From Trachythela sp. YZ-2020 (Eukaryota > Cnidaria > Anthozoa > Malacalcyonacea > Clavulariidae), in the NCBI GenBank assembly GCA_016169945.1, contig JADLSH010000235.1, positions 124,001 through 188,000 on the forward strand: 64,000 nucleotides of DNA, read 5' to 3'. This document shows positions 11,950 through 24,300 of this stretch, one piece after another. The position numbers and the translations under genes were made by a program. How positions within the stretch are numbered: the first letter of the stretch is position 1; each line of letters begins with the position of its first letter. The notes beneath the pieces were generated by a model. The model was not told the DNA's origin. It saw nothing but the letters and a program-made list of their open reading frames with translations, and did not search any database.

Positions 11950-12433
11950 TTAATATGTTGTTTCTTATTCTATAACGTATTTGAATTAATACTAAAATAC
12001 CTTTTAACATTAATCAAATTAAATCAATGTTGTATTGACCACACAGGATGACCTACATTTTCAAATCCACAAACTATAATATACTGCATGCCAATACGGC
12101 AAAAGCAAGTATACAAAATAGACACTTACGCGTTTAAAACTCTTTAAAACTCGAAAATCTTGTCTTTCTTCCGTCTTTTGACTGTTTTTTCCTCCTGTTC
12201 CTCTAAATAATTTTCATTTATTTCGTTTTAGAGACTTTGTTTGTCTGTTTATGCCCCGACTCCCGAGTACAAAACAGTTTTCTCTCGGCCTGAACTCGCG
12301 CATGCGCATAACGTAGAAAACCGTCCATTGCATAATGGCGGACAACTTTGCATTCCGCTATGTTGTCACATACCCGGGTGTAAATATCCGAGCGGAATTA
12401 GTACCCTCGCACGGCGCTTCGCGCCGGCTCGGG

Positions 12434-12472
<39 letters not shown>

Positions 12473-13008
12473 GTACATTTTTATAGCGCTATTTCCTATA
12501 GCTCAATAGCGCTGTACCGAATTTAGTTACAATAAAGCCTACTTGATTTAGAAATATTATTGTTACATCCAGTGGTAATAAATAGAAAAGTGAGTATGTT
12601 CTAAAACTAGTGGCCTACAATATAAATTACATGTTATCTATTAATATCATTTGTAAATATATACATATATAATAAAATTATTTACACTAAATCAGTTAGG
12701 TAGTCATAAAACTGCTTAAAAAGATAAATCAGTTAGCTAGTCATAAAACTGCTTAAAAAGACAAGTCTTAATGTTAGCTTTAAACTAATCAGTGAGTCAC
12801 TATGACGAATATGGTCAGGAAGTGAGTTCCATAATTTTAGTGCTGCAAAAGAGAAAGACCTATGACCATAGTTGACCAATTTAACTGATGGTATTTTCAG
12901 TAGATTTTTTGAGGCGGATCTCAAGTTCCTGGTCGGTGTATATGGTTGTAGTAACTCTTTAATATAGCCAGGTGATAGCCCATTTAACGCTTTATAAGTT
13001 ATTACCGG
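12434..13008 (-). mobile_element. 5'-truncated CR1/L2-like LINE, 3' end
   Basis: The minus strand encodes the C-terminal end of a LINE ORF2: KALNGLSPGYIKELL, NLRSASKNLLKIP, HRSFSFAALKLWNSLP, stopping at 12733. The 3' UTR ends GCGCTATAAAAATGTA followed by an (ATT)n tail, seen as TAATAATAA on the plus strand at 12434-12472. Such microsatellite tails are typical of CR1/L2 LINEs. A 37 bp tandem duplication lies in the UTR at 12689-12764. The 5' truncation falls inside the kinase exon at about 13008. Confidence 0.8.
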
Positions 13009-16000
13009 GTGATCCTAACTTTGGTAATCCTGATATAACATCTGAAAACGTTGTATAATCCGTATTCGGTGATCTACCATACAACATTTCATATATTATA
13101 ACTCCAATTGACCGTACTGCCTCTTTTGATGGATCATACTGTCCATCTAGGATATATTCTGGTGGCATATTGTTTGGAGTGCCTTGAAAGAAATATGAGA
13201 AATAAGATATAATATTAAGTGCTTTGTACAAACTTTTAGAATTAAGTTGCGATGCAAAGGGACAGGAGCAAGGGCGAAAAAGCATCTCAAAAAGTGAGGC
13301 ATGTTAGTTATGGAGGCATGTTAGTTATGGAGGCATGTGACACACTTAATATTTCCGAATTTATACACACTTTCCGCCGGAATTCGAAGCGTAACTTACG
13401 GGTCTAAGCATTAGGGGTGTGGGCACGTTTTGCCCGATGAAATGGCGTGGTAAAGGTGCCGGCCAAAATCAAATTGTCTATTGAGGCCCTATGCAAGGCC
13501 ACCGGGATTGACAAACTTTTCAACACGTTTATTCGTCAAGAGATGGTGCTTATCTTACTCACCACAAAATGTGTCAAATAGTTGGCCAGCTTTATGATTT
13601 CGTGCCAATCCAAAATCAATTAACTTGATATCACCTGTGTCAAAGTCATAGAGAATATTCTCTAATTTAAGATCACGATGAACAATGTTCTTTTTCTCCA
13701 TCGAAAGTACAACATCAACCAACTGCGTTACGCATCTTTTTGTTTCGTCCTCAGTAAAGAATCCTCCTCTATCACTTAGAAGATGAGCCAGATCTTTGCA
13801 ATTAGTTGGTCTTTCGCAAATAATTACAAATCCACCAGGAGCTACTTGTTCGTAATGCAGAAATTTAATGACATTTGGATGATCTTTCATCTTTTTCAGG
13901 AAGTAGACTTCGCTAGGTACTTCACCTAGGTCTTTGTCTTGAAGAGAAACAATTGTAGGAATAGAGAAGGTTAAAAATTCGTGAGCTGGTTCACCCTCTC
14001 TTCAAAGGCCGCGAAAGCATCTCAAAAGTATGGGGCACCGAAAAATTAGGCATTTATCAGTGGCACACCCATTTTTGACAGGTAATCCCGATAGTACAAC
14101 GTAAGGAACAAACATTGTAGAGGTGCCCGACGTTACCCCTCCCTGAAAAAAAACCGAATTTCACAACACCATTTACTACATTTTGAGTCACTTTATTAAC
14201 CTAATTAAAAAAGTTATAAGTACATGAATCTTCCCATTGATTGGAAAGGGTCACTTTCAGACTAGAAAATAGGGCACTTTCATTTCAGAAATTGGGCACT
14301 ATTTCGAACGAAAGTAGGGGGGAGGGGGGCACATGCCCCGTGTGCCTCCCTGGTAACGCGGCCCCTGTCTCTTTTTTTAAGTTTCGTCGATAAATACATG
14401 CTGTAAAACACTGGTAACTACAACTTAGTTTATTACAATTTTCTCCAATGTGTTCAAATGCACGTAATAACACCTGTTCTATACCTTGGTAATTATTTTC
14501 GTGATTGATGGACCTATTATTATTTACCTTGCAATACTTATCAACCAAGTTGTATTTTACAAATTTCACAGCAACCTGAAATGAAGAAAAAGTAGCCTAT
14601 TTTATAGGTGCGTGACTTTAGCAACCTGAGCAACAGGTTCGGATAATGAATAGTGATTTTAAAGCATCTGGGCTAGCGTTTCAATTCAAATTACAAATGT
14701 ATTATTGACTTTTTCTGTTAAAAGAAATACAACGCAAGTACAGGTTGCAGATACGATAAGCACGCTGTCCCTTGCCTGTAACTTAAGCTGGCTATACATA
14801 TAGCTGTTTGAGCCGTAGGGGTTCACGTTGGTTGGGTAATTTCCTTTTGCTTGACAAAGCGATAACTGACAAACTAACTAACGTTCGGAGACCTTTGTCC
14901 ATTCGATTGTAAAACCTGTTAAGTCTTTGCGTCCACCACAAGGGGTGAAACTCATTGTGCAAAGCTTACCGGTGTCTTTTCAATTCCTTTTATAGCATAA
15001 CCTTTATGCACGCTACCAAAGCCACCTTCCCCAAGTGAACCATTTTCAACGCAATAGTATATTAGATCTGAAAGTTAAAAACAATTGTTATTGTAATTTG
15101 ATATATATAAAGTACTTTGTTGTACTTATCAATTGTGAAAGTCTTTAATTAGGAAACCTATATAGCTGTCTAAATTAGGAATTCCCGCCCACCATAATAA
15201 TAAGGCTCCCCTATTTAGGGGATGATAATTTTTTACACCCCTTTCCTGCAACCGCCCTATTAGGACTCCCATTTTTCCAAAAGGGAAATTCATGCTTTTA
15301 GATTAATCAATTTTCTTTGAATTCCAATCATATTACTACGTTCCTTATTCACTGGTTCAGACCAAATCAATAAAACCATACTCTCAAACAAACCATGTCT
15401 ACTACGTAGACGAAGTCTAGGTTTCCCCAAGTTTCTGCAGTGTTTTCTATTTTTATCGTCGAGAAATTGACTTTACATCCAGAATGCTTTGCCCTCTGGA
15501 TCACTGCAAAAACGTGACAACTTTCTGGACAAAACCAAAGGCTACGCAACAGAACTGACAACCTGAGCGGGCGTCTAGTTTATAATTATGTAATCATGCA
15601 TAGTCTTATCAATTTTCCCTAATCATCTTGCCTTTTGAGGTTGCAATTTGAACAAGAGTTTCTCCATCAACCACTTTAGTTATACAGGGAGGGCTTCATG
15701 ACATATTGTAACGGTGTGATTTGGTTTTCTCGGATTATATTCCATTTCAGGAGCTTTTCTCGCAAAATATTACGTTTCTTGACTTCATGGATACTTCAAA
15801 AAAATATTAAGTAGAAATTATGTTAATAAATTGAAGAATAGATTATATAAGGAGAAAGAGAATTCTGGTAGTACCAGTGGAAAACCTTTGAAACCAAAAT
15901 AGCAGAAATAATATGGAATGTTATTCCTACATAGTGTTTCCATATTATATGCCATAGTGTGGATATGGAATGGAAATTAGTAAGAAATTAGTATTTTATT

Positions 16001-17372
16001 ATACTATTTCCAACTTAGTCCAAGATCGATACTATTTCAATAGCAAGGATTTCTTGAAAAATTATTTTATAGTTTTAATAGCAGTTTTTTTTAATCTAAG
16101 CACACAAAGTGGACAAGTTAGGCTATTTTTCCAGTTCGACAGTCATAATGAATTACCAAGTCTTCGATCACGACATTTCGTAACAATACGTTTGGAATGG
16201 AAAACTTGGCACAATCCGTTTCCAGGGACAGAGTGAATTCAAATTTTTACGATTTTGTATTGCATTCGAACACGCTATTTTTGCTACAACTTGCAACACA
16301 ATTTTGGACACAGAGCCATGTTATTTAGAAATACACCTCACAGTCACTCCAACGATATGGTCATTATCAATCATATCTTTGTTACCTTTTGGACATGTTG
16401 TGCAAGAAAAATTGCGGCAAATTAGTAAAACGAGGTTGATGCTCGCCATTTCTCGGCGAATGTACTTTTACCTTACATCGCTCTGCGTCAGAAATTGCGT
16501 TAGAAGTTGCTGCAAAACTTGTCTCGTGTAACATGGCCTTTAACTCGCTACACGAATTTACGCGCACGGCTTCGTATCGGAGCGGTCTCGTGTGAATATG
16601 ACTCTTTACTTGCTAAGCAACGTACGAGTTGTTATGACAAAATATTTTCAAAAACTTAAATACTAAGAGGTCGAGAATTGTGATATGTACACTACGGAGT
16701 ATATACAGAGAGTCACGAGAATCACGTAGCTGTGATGATTTCTAAATATATCTCACCTTTCATGAGTGCTATCTGGAATTGTACCAGTAAGAGATTGAAG
16801 CTGTAAACAAAAATACTAATATTGTATCATGAACCATTTATTCATTGCACGATCTAGTGACTGGTGTGTGGAACATATAGTAATATCTCAATATAGATCC
16901 TATACCGCTGTCTGAGTATTGTCTCAATAGGTCCTTGGCATGAAGGTTAAAGGATGGCATGGAGAGTTGCAGTAAGAATTCTAGAACTACCGAAAAGAAG
17001 ATGAAACATCGCTGGATCATAATTGCATCGCACTATATTTTTATGCTAAATTATAATTATATTGCTGATTTGGTTTTCTGTTCTATAAAATTTTCATTTT
17101 GCTGTGATATCTGGTCATTGTTTAAAATGCTCTCAGGTTCTCTGTATGTCATTGCTTACCTTCTGTTCAGACGTCTGTGAAGAATGACCACTCCTGTATT
17201 TTAATAAAAAATATAAGATATTCTTATTGAAGTTTACTACTGGACCTCATTGCTTAGCCACTACTTTTCTATACATTGAGCTTGTATACACGATCTTATT
17301 AATCCCATTGCAAAGTAGTATTTCTCACCTGTTGTCCAAATTCACAAGCCCAATGGAGGCCAAAGATTCTGC
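13009..17372 (-). pseudogene. PIM-like Ser/Thr kinase gene, interrupted in its C-lobe by a LINE
   Basis: Exons, minus strand. E: 15067-14970, Gly loop GSLGEGGFGSVHKGYAIKG. F: 14575-14528, VAVKFVKY with the ATP-anchoring Lys. G: about 13945-13563, with EVYFLKK (the alpha-C Glu), HPNVIKFLHYEQV, the IICERP hinge, HRDLKLEN and KLIDFGLA. H: 13182-13009, GTPNNMPPEYILDG and VRSIGVIIYEML. The ERP hinge, the phase-1 CGT-P join and loss of the usual Asp before the V-W-S-L-G-type motif match PIM kinases. Upstream candidate exons B 17372-17329, C 17174-17160 and D 16800-16757 join E in phase. After SGLPKLGSPG the frame enters LINE sequence and stops, so the rest of the C-lobe is missing or displaced. The acceptor of exon G is unresolved. 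The core catalytic residues are present. Confidence 0.75.
15068..16756. other. Intron of the PIM-like gene
   Basis: Lies between candidate exon D and the Gly-loop exon E. It is AT-rich with no recognisable ORF. The 64-88 residue frames here show no family motif. Confidence 0.5.
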
Positions 17373-17512
17373 CTACAGAAATATTTTCAAAGGAAACGTC
17401 CAAGCAATTAATTTTATTTCAGTATATCAATGTAAACCAATGCATACATTTGCTCACAAATATTGCCTCACCTGATTTGCAGACGTCCGGATGGATTCTT
17501 CACATGAAACAT

Positions 17513-18189
17513 AATAATCAGATATCATGGATCGGAGACTGCTGTTGAAAATACAACGAATTTCCTTGTCAAAATAAAATTGGCAAAAACTACAATTTAC
17601 TCTTGGTGAAAACTAGAGAGTTATGTAAAATTATGTCAGCGTCGTAATAGGCCCTGTGCGCTGGCCTGGTAAATATGGTCAGGGTATTTCCGTTAACAGT
17701 GGTCAGAGGTGTTAGTGTTAGAGGCAGCATGTTCAATACGATATTGGTCCAACAGGAAGATCAAGCTTCTAATGAGGCCTGGCATATCTTCATTGGCGTT
17801 TTGCCGTCATATCACATTTCACAATCATTCAGTTTTGAATTAGACCGGCCGCTAAGATAGTGTAAGATATATAAAGAAATTGAAAAATCCCTTTTTGAAA
17901 TATCTTGTCTGGACTTTCGTCGAAGACTGACATCATGAGATACAAATGGAGTAAAAGATTTGTGTTGAAAACAGGTAACGATCATATGCATTTTTATCTG
18001 ACGATGTTGATGCTCGACGAAAGTCTTTAGAGGCTTGGCACGGCGGCCATGTTTATTGCATACATTTGAAACAATAGATTACAAGGTTTCGGAAATTTGA
18101 AGGTTTTGTCGGAAATTTAGGATGTTTTCCCCAACGTAAAAAGTGAATTTCCGCCTCTGCAGGATTGTTGTAATAGAGCGAAACGACGA
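17513..18189. other. Noncoding stretch 5' of the PIM-like gene
   Basis: No supportable gene. A possible first exon ending at a GT donor near 17472, with ATG at 17512, was considered but does not join exon B in an open frame. Confidence 0.4.
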
Positions 18190-20385
18190 TGATTATATGG
18201 ACGTTTACAGACGATTATACAAGGTATGTGACAGTCTACTTTCTTAAATCTAAATCGGTACGTCATGTATGTTAATATGTATGTCAATATGGTACAAACT
18301 GCGACTGGTCTGAAAGTCCAGAATCTTAGAACTGACAATGGTGGAGAATATGTATCTCATGATTTTACTAAATTTTGTACGAGTAAAGGAATCTTTCATC
18401 AGTTTACCAACCCATATACACCAGAGCAAAATGGCATATCAGAGAGACTTAATAGAACACTCATTGAATCAGCAAAATCTATGATTTTCCATGCCAATAT
18501 GCCATTACATTTTTGGGCTGAAGCAGTGAGTGAATACAGCGGTATAATAGAAGTCCGACAAGCTCGTTGAAAGATAAAACACCGCATGAATGTTGGTTTG
18601 GGAAGAAACCAAACGTGTCAAATTTGAAAGTTTTTGGATGTATTTGTTTCGTTCATACTCCGGACAGTTTGCGACAGAAACTTGATCCTAAGTCTCGAAA
18701 GGCGATATTTGTCGGTTACCCACTTGATACGAAAGATTACAAAGTGTATGATTTGGAGTCCAAACGTTTCGTGAGAAGTTGAAATGTATTATTTCATGAG
18801 AACAAATTTCACAGTTTTAAATTAGTTAACAAGGAAACAGTCTTGAAAGAAGATGGTGAAGTCAATGAACAACATGACGAGAACGAACAGTCTGTTATTC
18901 AAGTTGAACCCACAATTAATCCAGCTGCACCAGAGCATGCAGAGGATGTTCCAGTAGTGGGAGCTTCATGCGACAAATCGAAAATATCGGTCCAACTAGA
19001 CAAAGGAAAGCACCTGAAAGATTTCGTCCAGATGAATGTTATGTTGCAGAGTCACTTACTGCAGAGAATGAAGAACCTCAATCTGTTGAAGAAGCATTAA
19101 GAGGTAAGCACTCAAATAAATGGAAACAAGCTTTAGAAGCTGAATACAATTCATTGATGAGCAATGAAACATGGGAATTGGTACCACCTCCCGAAGATTC
19201 AAATATCGTTGGGTCGAAATGGGTATTGAAAGTTAAACGTGATGCAAATGGGAACATTGATAGACACAAGGCTAGACTTGTAGCCCAGGAATACTCACAA
19301 ACCCAAGATGTAGATTACGAGGAAGTATTTTCTCCAGTTGTTAGATACTCAAGTATCAGAACTTTGCTAGCTCTAGCAAATGCTCAGAATCTAGAAATAC
19401 ATCAAATGGATGTAAAAACTGCATTCTTAAATGGATCGATTGAACACAACATTTACATGTCTCAACCTGAAGGATTTGTTGATCCAGATCATCCTGAGTA
19501 TGTATGTAAGCTAAAGAAAAGCATCTATGGACTAAAGCAATCCGCTCGATGATGGAATCAGACCCTCGATAGTTTTCTAATGGCAAATGGTTATCGTAAG
19601 AATGGCGCTGATAACTGCATTTATGTAAAGTCTGAAAGAAAGGCTAATGGCTTCATCAGTTTTGTAATATTGGCAATATATGTCGATGACATCATTCCGG
19701 TTTCCAATGATGTTGATATGCTCAACGCAGAGAAAGAGTCGTTGTGTAGAGAATTTGAAATGGTAGATCAAGGAGAAATCCACTTCGTTGTCGGTATGTC
19801 AATCAAGAGAGATAGAGAAAATAATGTATTATTCATTAATCAAGAGAAATATTTAGAAGGTATGCTAAATCGATTTGGAATGCAAGATTGCAAGTCAGTC
19901 TCAACTCCACTTGAGGTAGAAATGACATTCCACAAGCAAACAGAAAACGAAGAATCGTTCGATAAACATGTATATCTACAAGCTATAGGCTGTTTAACCT
20001 ATGCATCAACAGCAACAAGCCCAGATATCGCTGCAGCTGTAAGTATTTTATCCACATTTATGTCAGATCCAAGCAAAGAACACTGGATGGGAATTAAGCG
20101 ACTGCTAAGATACATTAAAGGAACTATGAATTATGGCTTAAAGTTCACAGCAGATGAAAATGATCACGAGTTATATGGTTATTCAGATGCGAATTGGGCA
20201 GGGGATGTAGACACTCGTCGTTCTACCTCCGGATATGTTTTCAAAGTAGAGAACTCCACAATTAGTTGGTGTTGTAAGAAGCAAGCAACAGTAGCGAAGT
20301 CCACTATGTATGTTGCTTTAAGTCAAGCCTGCCAAGAAGCGATTTGGATGCGAAAGTTATTGTGTGATATTGGTTCAAAAATCGA
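18190..20385 (+). pseudogene. Degenerate Ty1/Copia retrotransposon pol (integrase to RNase H)
   Basis: Copia pol order is seen: the integrase core end (FTDDYTRYVTVYFLKSKS; LRTDNGGEYVS; YTPEQNGISERLNRTL; HFWAEA), the GKKPNVSNLKVFGC and AIFVGYPLDTKDY region, then reverse transcriptase (WVLKVKRDANG; QMDVKTAFLNG; YGLKQSAR; IYVDDI), then the connection and RNase H (YGYSDANWAGD; VALSQACQEAIW). There are stops and frameshifts near 18240, 18520-18560, 18781 and 19550, and a deletion in the RNase H KST-to-YVALS region. Gag, protease, the integrase N terminus and both LTRs are missing; the 3' end is cut at about 20385. This is a non-functional fossil. Confidence 0.85.
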
Positions 20386-20462
20386 CCTATCCTTACTTCT
20401 TAGAACTCGGCTCAAAGCTAAGCTCGCTCGATATGGAGGTAGGGTCGCACAATATATATGGT

Positions 20463-20602
20463 ATTTAATGGCTGCGAGGTCCGGATAGTGGAATACTGTG
20501 CCCGAAGTCGTGAAAACGGCTTTTAGTCGTGAAAACGGCTATAGCTTTTCACGACTGAGGGCACAGTATTCCCATATCCGGACCGAGCTAAGCCATTAAA
20601 TA
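20463..20602. repeat. Palindromic MITE-like hairpin at the Copia 3' break
   Basis: Imperfect arms run from ATTTAATGGCT, through GTCCGGATA and ACTGTGCCCG, to GTCGTGAAAA, and are repeated in reverse on the right side (TTTTCACGAC...AGCCATTAAAT). It sits directly after the truncated Copia RNase H. No clear target duplication. Confidence 0.55.
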
Positions 20603-21212
20603 ACATTTTTATTTTTAGCGGTCTAAGAAATCAAATTTGTCCTATGAAACTGCAAGAAATTTAACAAATTCAGCAAAATAATTTTATTATTTACAAATGA
20701 CGGTATTCCACTTTCACTGTGACTATCGTTTTCACTGTACATTTCGGTGTTAAGTTTATAAAACAATCATAAATATTTTTTTTAAAAATAGCATTTAAAA
20801 CCTTTTGCTCACGCAACGGTCCGGTATCCTGTCCGGATAGCAGGATACCGGACACACCATTTAACTGGATACCGGACTGCAAAAAAAATAAAAACAATTA
20901 TCACTCTAGAACTATACTAGAATTGCTCAAAAAGTTGTGTATTTTATGTTTTAAGAAGAGCTTGCTACAGGGTTATGATTGGGCAGCCTGTGAGCAGTTT
21001 CAACAGCGAAGTAGCAAGTACTATAAACTATATATTGAAATATGTTGTGTATATATATGGCCATTGGCAATCTTATATTTCATTGTATATATTTCTGTGT
21101 GTCCTACGATCTAGAAATAAATCATATTTATTTCTACTTTTTTGTTCCTTTTGCATTGTTTACAGTACAGTTTATAATTTAAAAATTTAAAAATAATTTA
21201 ATTTAATTTTTG
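20603..21212. other. Noncoding spacer with a short CCGGTATCC inverted repeat
   Basis: AT-rich. A small set of inverted or direct CCGGATA / CCGGTATCC motifs lies at 20818-20880. No gene seen. Confidence 0.4.
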
Positions 21213-21325
21213 GTGTAAACTAGCAGCTGGGAAATTTGTTACGCATGCGCTAGTCTGGCTTGCGTGGAGACCACGCAATTATTTTCGCGCGCGGTGGCGG
21301 GGCCTTTAAATTCATAAACAAAAAC

Positions 21326-24300
21326 ATGTCCGGCCAATTTTTTTTCTGTGTCTTGTTTCTTTGGCTTGTTTTGAACGCTGTTTTTGCAGTTCCAAATAAA
21401 AAGAACCTTTATTGTGCCGTGTGTGGCAAATGCTGCAAACAAAAGTTAAATTCTACAAGAAATAGCCTTCCACAAAGCGCTCTTCTGGAGAGTTGCTTCG
21501 GTGTTTCGCACGAAGGGACAGGGATATTATGTTCTACTTGTCGAAGAGCTTTGTATATATACAGAACCACAGGAAAAACGTCCTTTCAGGTAATTTTTTT
21601 ACAATTTTTAATAAGCCAAGTGGCAAGTAAAATTCAAATTATACTAAAAAGCACAGTGTCTAATTTGTTTTGGTTTTATTAATATGCTAGTTGGTTAAAT
21701 CAAATAAAAAAGATAAAGCAGGAAGACCAAAGAAAACACAACGAACTGTCCCAGCTAGAACTTGGTCGGATACCAATAACGAGGGATGGGTGGCAGAAGA
21801 CACATGCTTTGGAGTGTTACGGAGAGGGGCCAATGGAGACGTGCTTATGCCAGCAGAAATGTATGATGATATTAAGACGCAGTTCAACTGCCTGTCTGGA
21901 AGTATGTACATACTGTACTGTATATTACATGCACAAAATGTAAACAGACTGTAACAATACTCCATGAGTAGGGAGTGGGGTCCTTGCCCTGGACTACATG
22001 CATGTTGTGAGCTCCTTGAGAGGAGGCTTTACAAATTGTGGTCAAATTGCCCCCCCCCCCAATGATACTATGATGTTGTTATAGAGGCCCCAGTGAAACA
22101 TTTGCCCTGGTCTCCCGAAATCTTGCCATTATCCTGGTTAACATAACATTACAAATTAACAAGTAAATAACAACAAATGACAAAGTCAATGCTTTTCTTG
22201 CAGGATGTGATCTCAAATTGGAGCTGGAGAAAATAAAACAGAGCATATATGAGAACTTTGTTCTTGGAAACCAACCAGCAATATATCAACCAAATGAATT
22301 CATCGATTTTTGTCGTCAGGCAGGTGCTCCAAATATATTTGAACACATCTTGCAAGCAGTTTCAGAGGACCGTCATTCCCACAGGCGTCAGGATCTCAAC
22401 CGAGTAAGAACAGTGTCGATAATTTATACTATGTGCTACCGCCGCAGCCAGATGTGTAATGTTATGCAAGTAGATAATGCACTCTATCTGAACTCCAATA
22501 GGATGACTCAAGAAGGCATAGATACACAATATCGGATGGGACATACATGCAGCCGTAAAACATCTGACATAATCCGCAGCCAACTGTCGCGAAATCATGA
22601 GGAAAGTCTGAAAAATTTTTTCAACCAAGCAATCCAAAATGAATGGGTTTTGGTACTTATAATCGATGACTTCACCAAAATTCACACCTATCGAAGACCA
22701 GCCATTCTGAGAACTTGCAATCCAATGAGCATGTGTACAATTGTAGTAAAGGCATTCAAGCAATTGAGAGCAATAAAGGTACCATCAAATATTTCCAGAA
22801 TCCATTGCCCAGATGGTGTTGACATACCAGCTTGTGTAGATGCTATAACCTCCCCTGAACAGGCTGCACTGTTAAGCAATAGTTACGCCTCAACTATGCC
22901 AAATTGGTTGACCACGCTGTTTTTTACACCGGATCTTGAACGACACATTCTAGAAGAACATGGCTATGGTGACGAGTCTGGAGTTCGAATGATGAGAACA
23001 ATGGATGATTTGCATCTAATTGACTTTGTCGAGTTACAGTTGAAATCAAAGGATGGTTTTCCAAAGCATATGATACAATTGTGGCATCAGGTTTAGCAGC
23101 TTATTTGAAGAAGTTTGTCATAATTCAGCCTGGTGACTGGCCATGCCAATTTTATTGTAGACAACTGATATACGAATCTCTCACCCAGTATCAGCAATCA
23201 TGTGCATCTCAACAGGAGCATCAGTCATCCTCCAATACTGTGGAAAATTGCAACTCCAGGAGCGGTCAAATCCCTGCCATAACATCTCTCATTCCCACTA
23301 TGAGTCCATTGCACATTTCCTAAATAGTAGAGAAGACATTTTCATACATTTAGACCGTTCTTCAACCAAGTTTATAGTTATTTGTTCCCAAACAGTAAGC
23401 TGACAAAATCACCCAAACCCTGGAGAATAAATCTCATACTAGAAACAGTGTATGGTAGTTGGACATTAATACGAGATCAAGTGCTGACCAAATTTCAAAA
23501 TTCCAAGGACACTCAATATGGTACACTACTCAATTTGTTAGAAAACTATATCCCACTGGTTTTGACAATTTATACAATCACTTTCAAAAGAAACAATTTT
23601 AAAGAATACTACAATTCAATGATCCGGATATGGGTAATGTTCCTGTGCCTAAAGCGCCGTCATTACAATAAAGCTCCCCTTGTGTGGTTATCAAACACTT
23701 CCCACTGGAAAAGCAAGTACAATGAGCTTTATGAACAATTTTCCAAGTGGCCCACAATTTTTGATGAATATCCAGTGGAGAATACACACAGCATCATCCG
23801 AGCCCAAACTCAGCCTTCCGACACTGCCGCTAAACTTCAGGAAAGGGCAAAGGGTATATTTCAATCCAAGACCAAACAAGCTAACTTTCGATTAAATTTC
23901 ACCCCTCCAAAACACTTCAGTTTTTCACAGCAGCAACTTAAGTACCTAAAGGTCCGATGTGCAGAATTTTTGACAAACATTTTCATTGTGATAAATGATA
24001 ACATTGGCTGTGCTTCTAGTTTTATAAGAAGGAAAACAAAATATGTCCGCTTACCACACATTTTTGGACAAGCAGAAGTTAAATACACAGCTCTTCCTCT
24101 TGGCTTCAGCGCAAAGCAGGAACCAAACCAAGATTGCATATGTGACCTCCACTCGTGCACCATTAACGACGACGATGAACCATGGAGAATTTTTCAAGGG
24201 TGTTGGCATTCATTCCATGTTAAATGTCTCAATGGCACTACTTTCTGCCCAATTTGTCATGCCTTTCTTCAAAGTAAAGTGGAGGAGCTTGGTAAAGTTG

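Larger units (their letters stand above)
4777..12433 (+). repeat. Repeat family R, copy 1 (split by the Kolobok)
   Basis: The pieces 4777-5060 and 11950-12433 together match 38618-39309 plus 39973-40052 almost end to end, and the right part matches 63655-64000 in reverse. The unit is about 770 bp. It starts ACAATTTACTCC and ends in a GC-rich hairpin region reading CGCGCCGGCTCGGG. Its class is unknown: no ORF and no TIR were seen. In this copy the Kolobok sits at TTAA (5057-5060 / 11950-11953). A CR1/L2-like LINE tail abuts the right end. Confidence 0.8.

Noticed and set aside
12241..12486. Short ORFs ending in poly-Asn or poly-Ile
   Set aside because: They run into the LINE (TAA)n tail; the upstream part is repeat R, seen three times without conserved frame.
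17472..17512. Candidate first exon of the kinase gene
   Set aside because: Has ATG and a GT donor but joining it to exon B gives a stop in the required frame.
18190..20602. Copia LTRs
   Set aside because: Looked for direct terminal repeats on both sides of the pol remnant and found none; the hairpin at 20463-20602 is unrelated.
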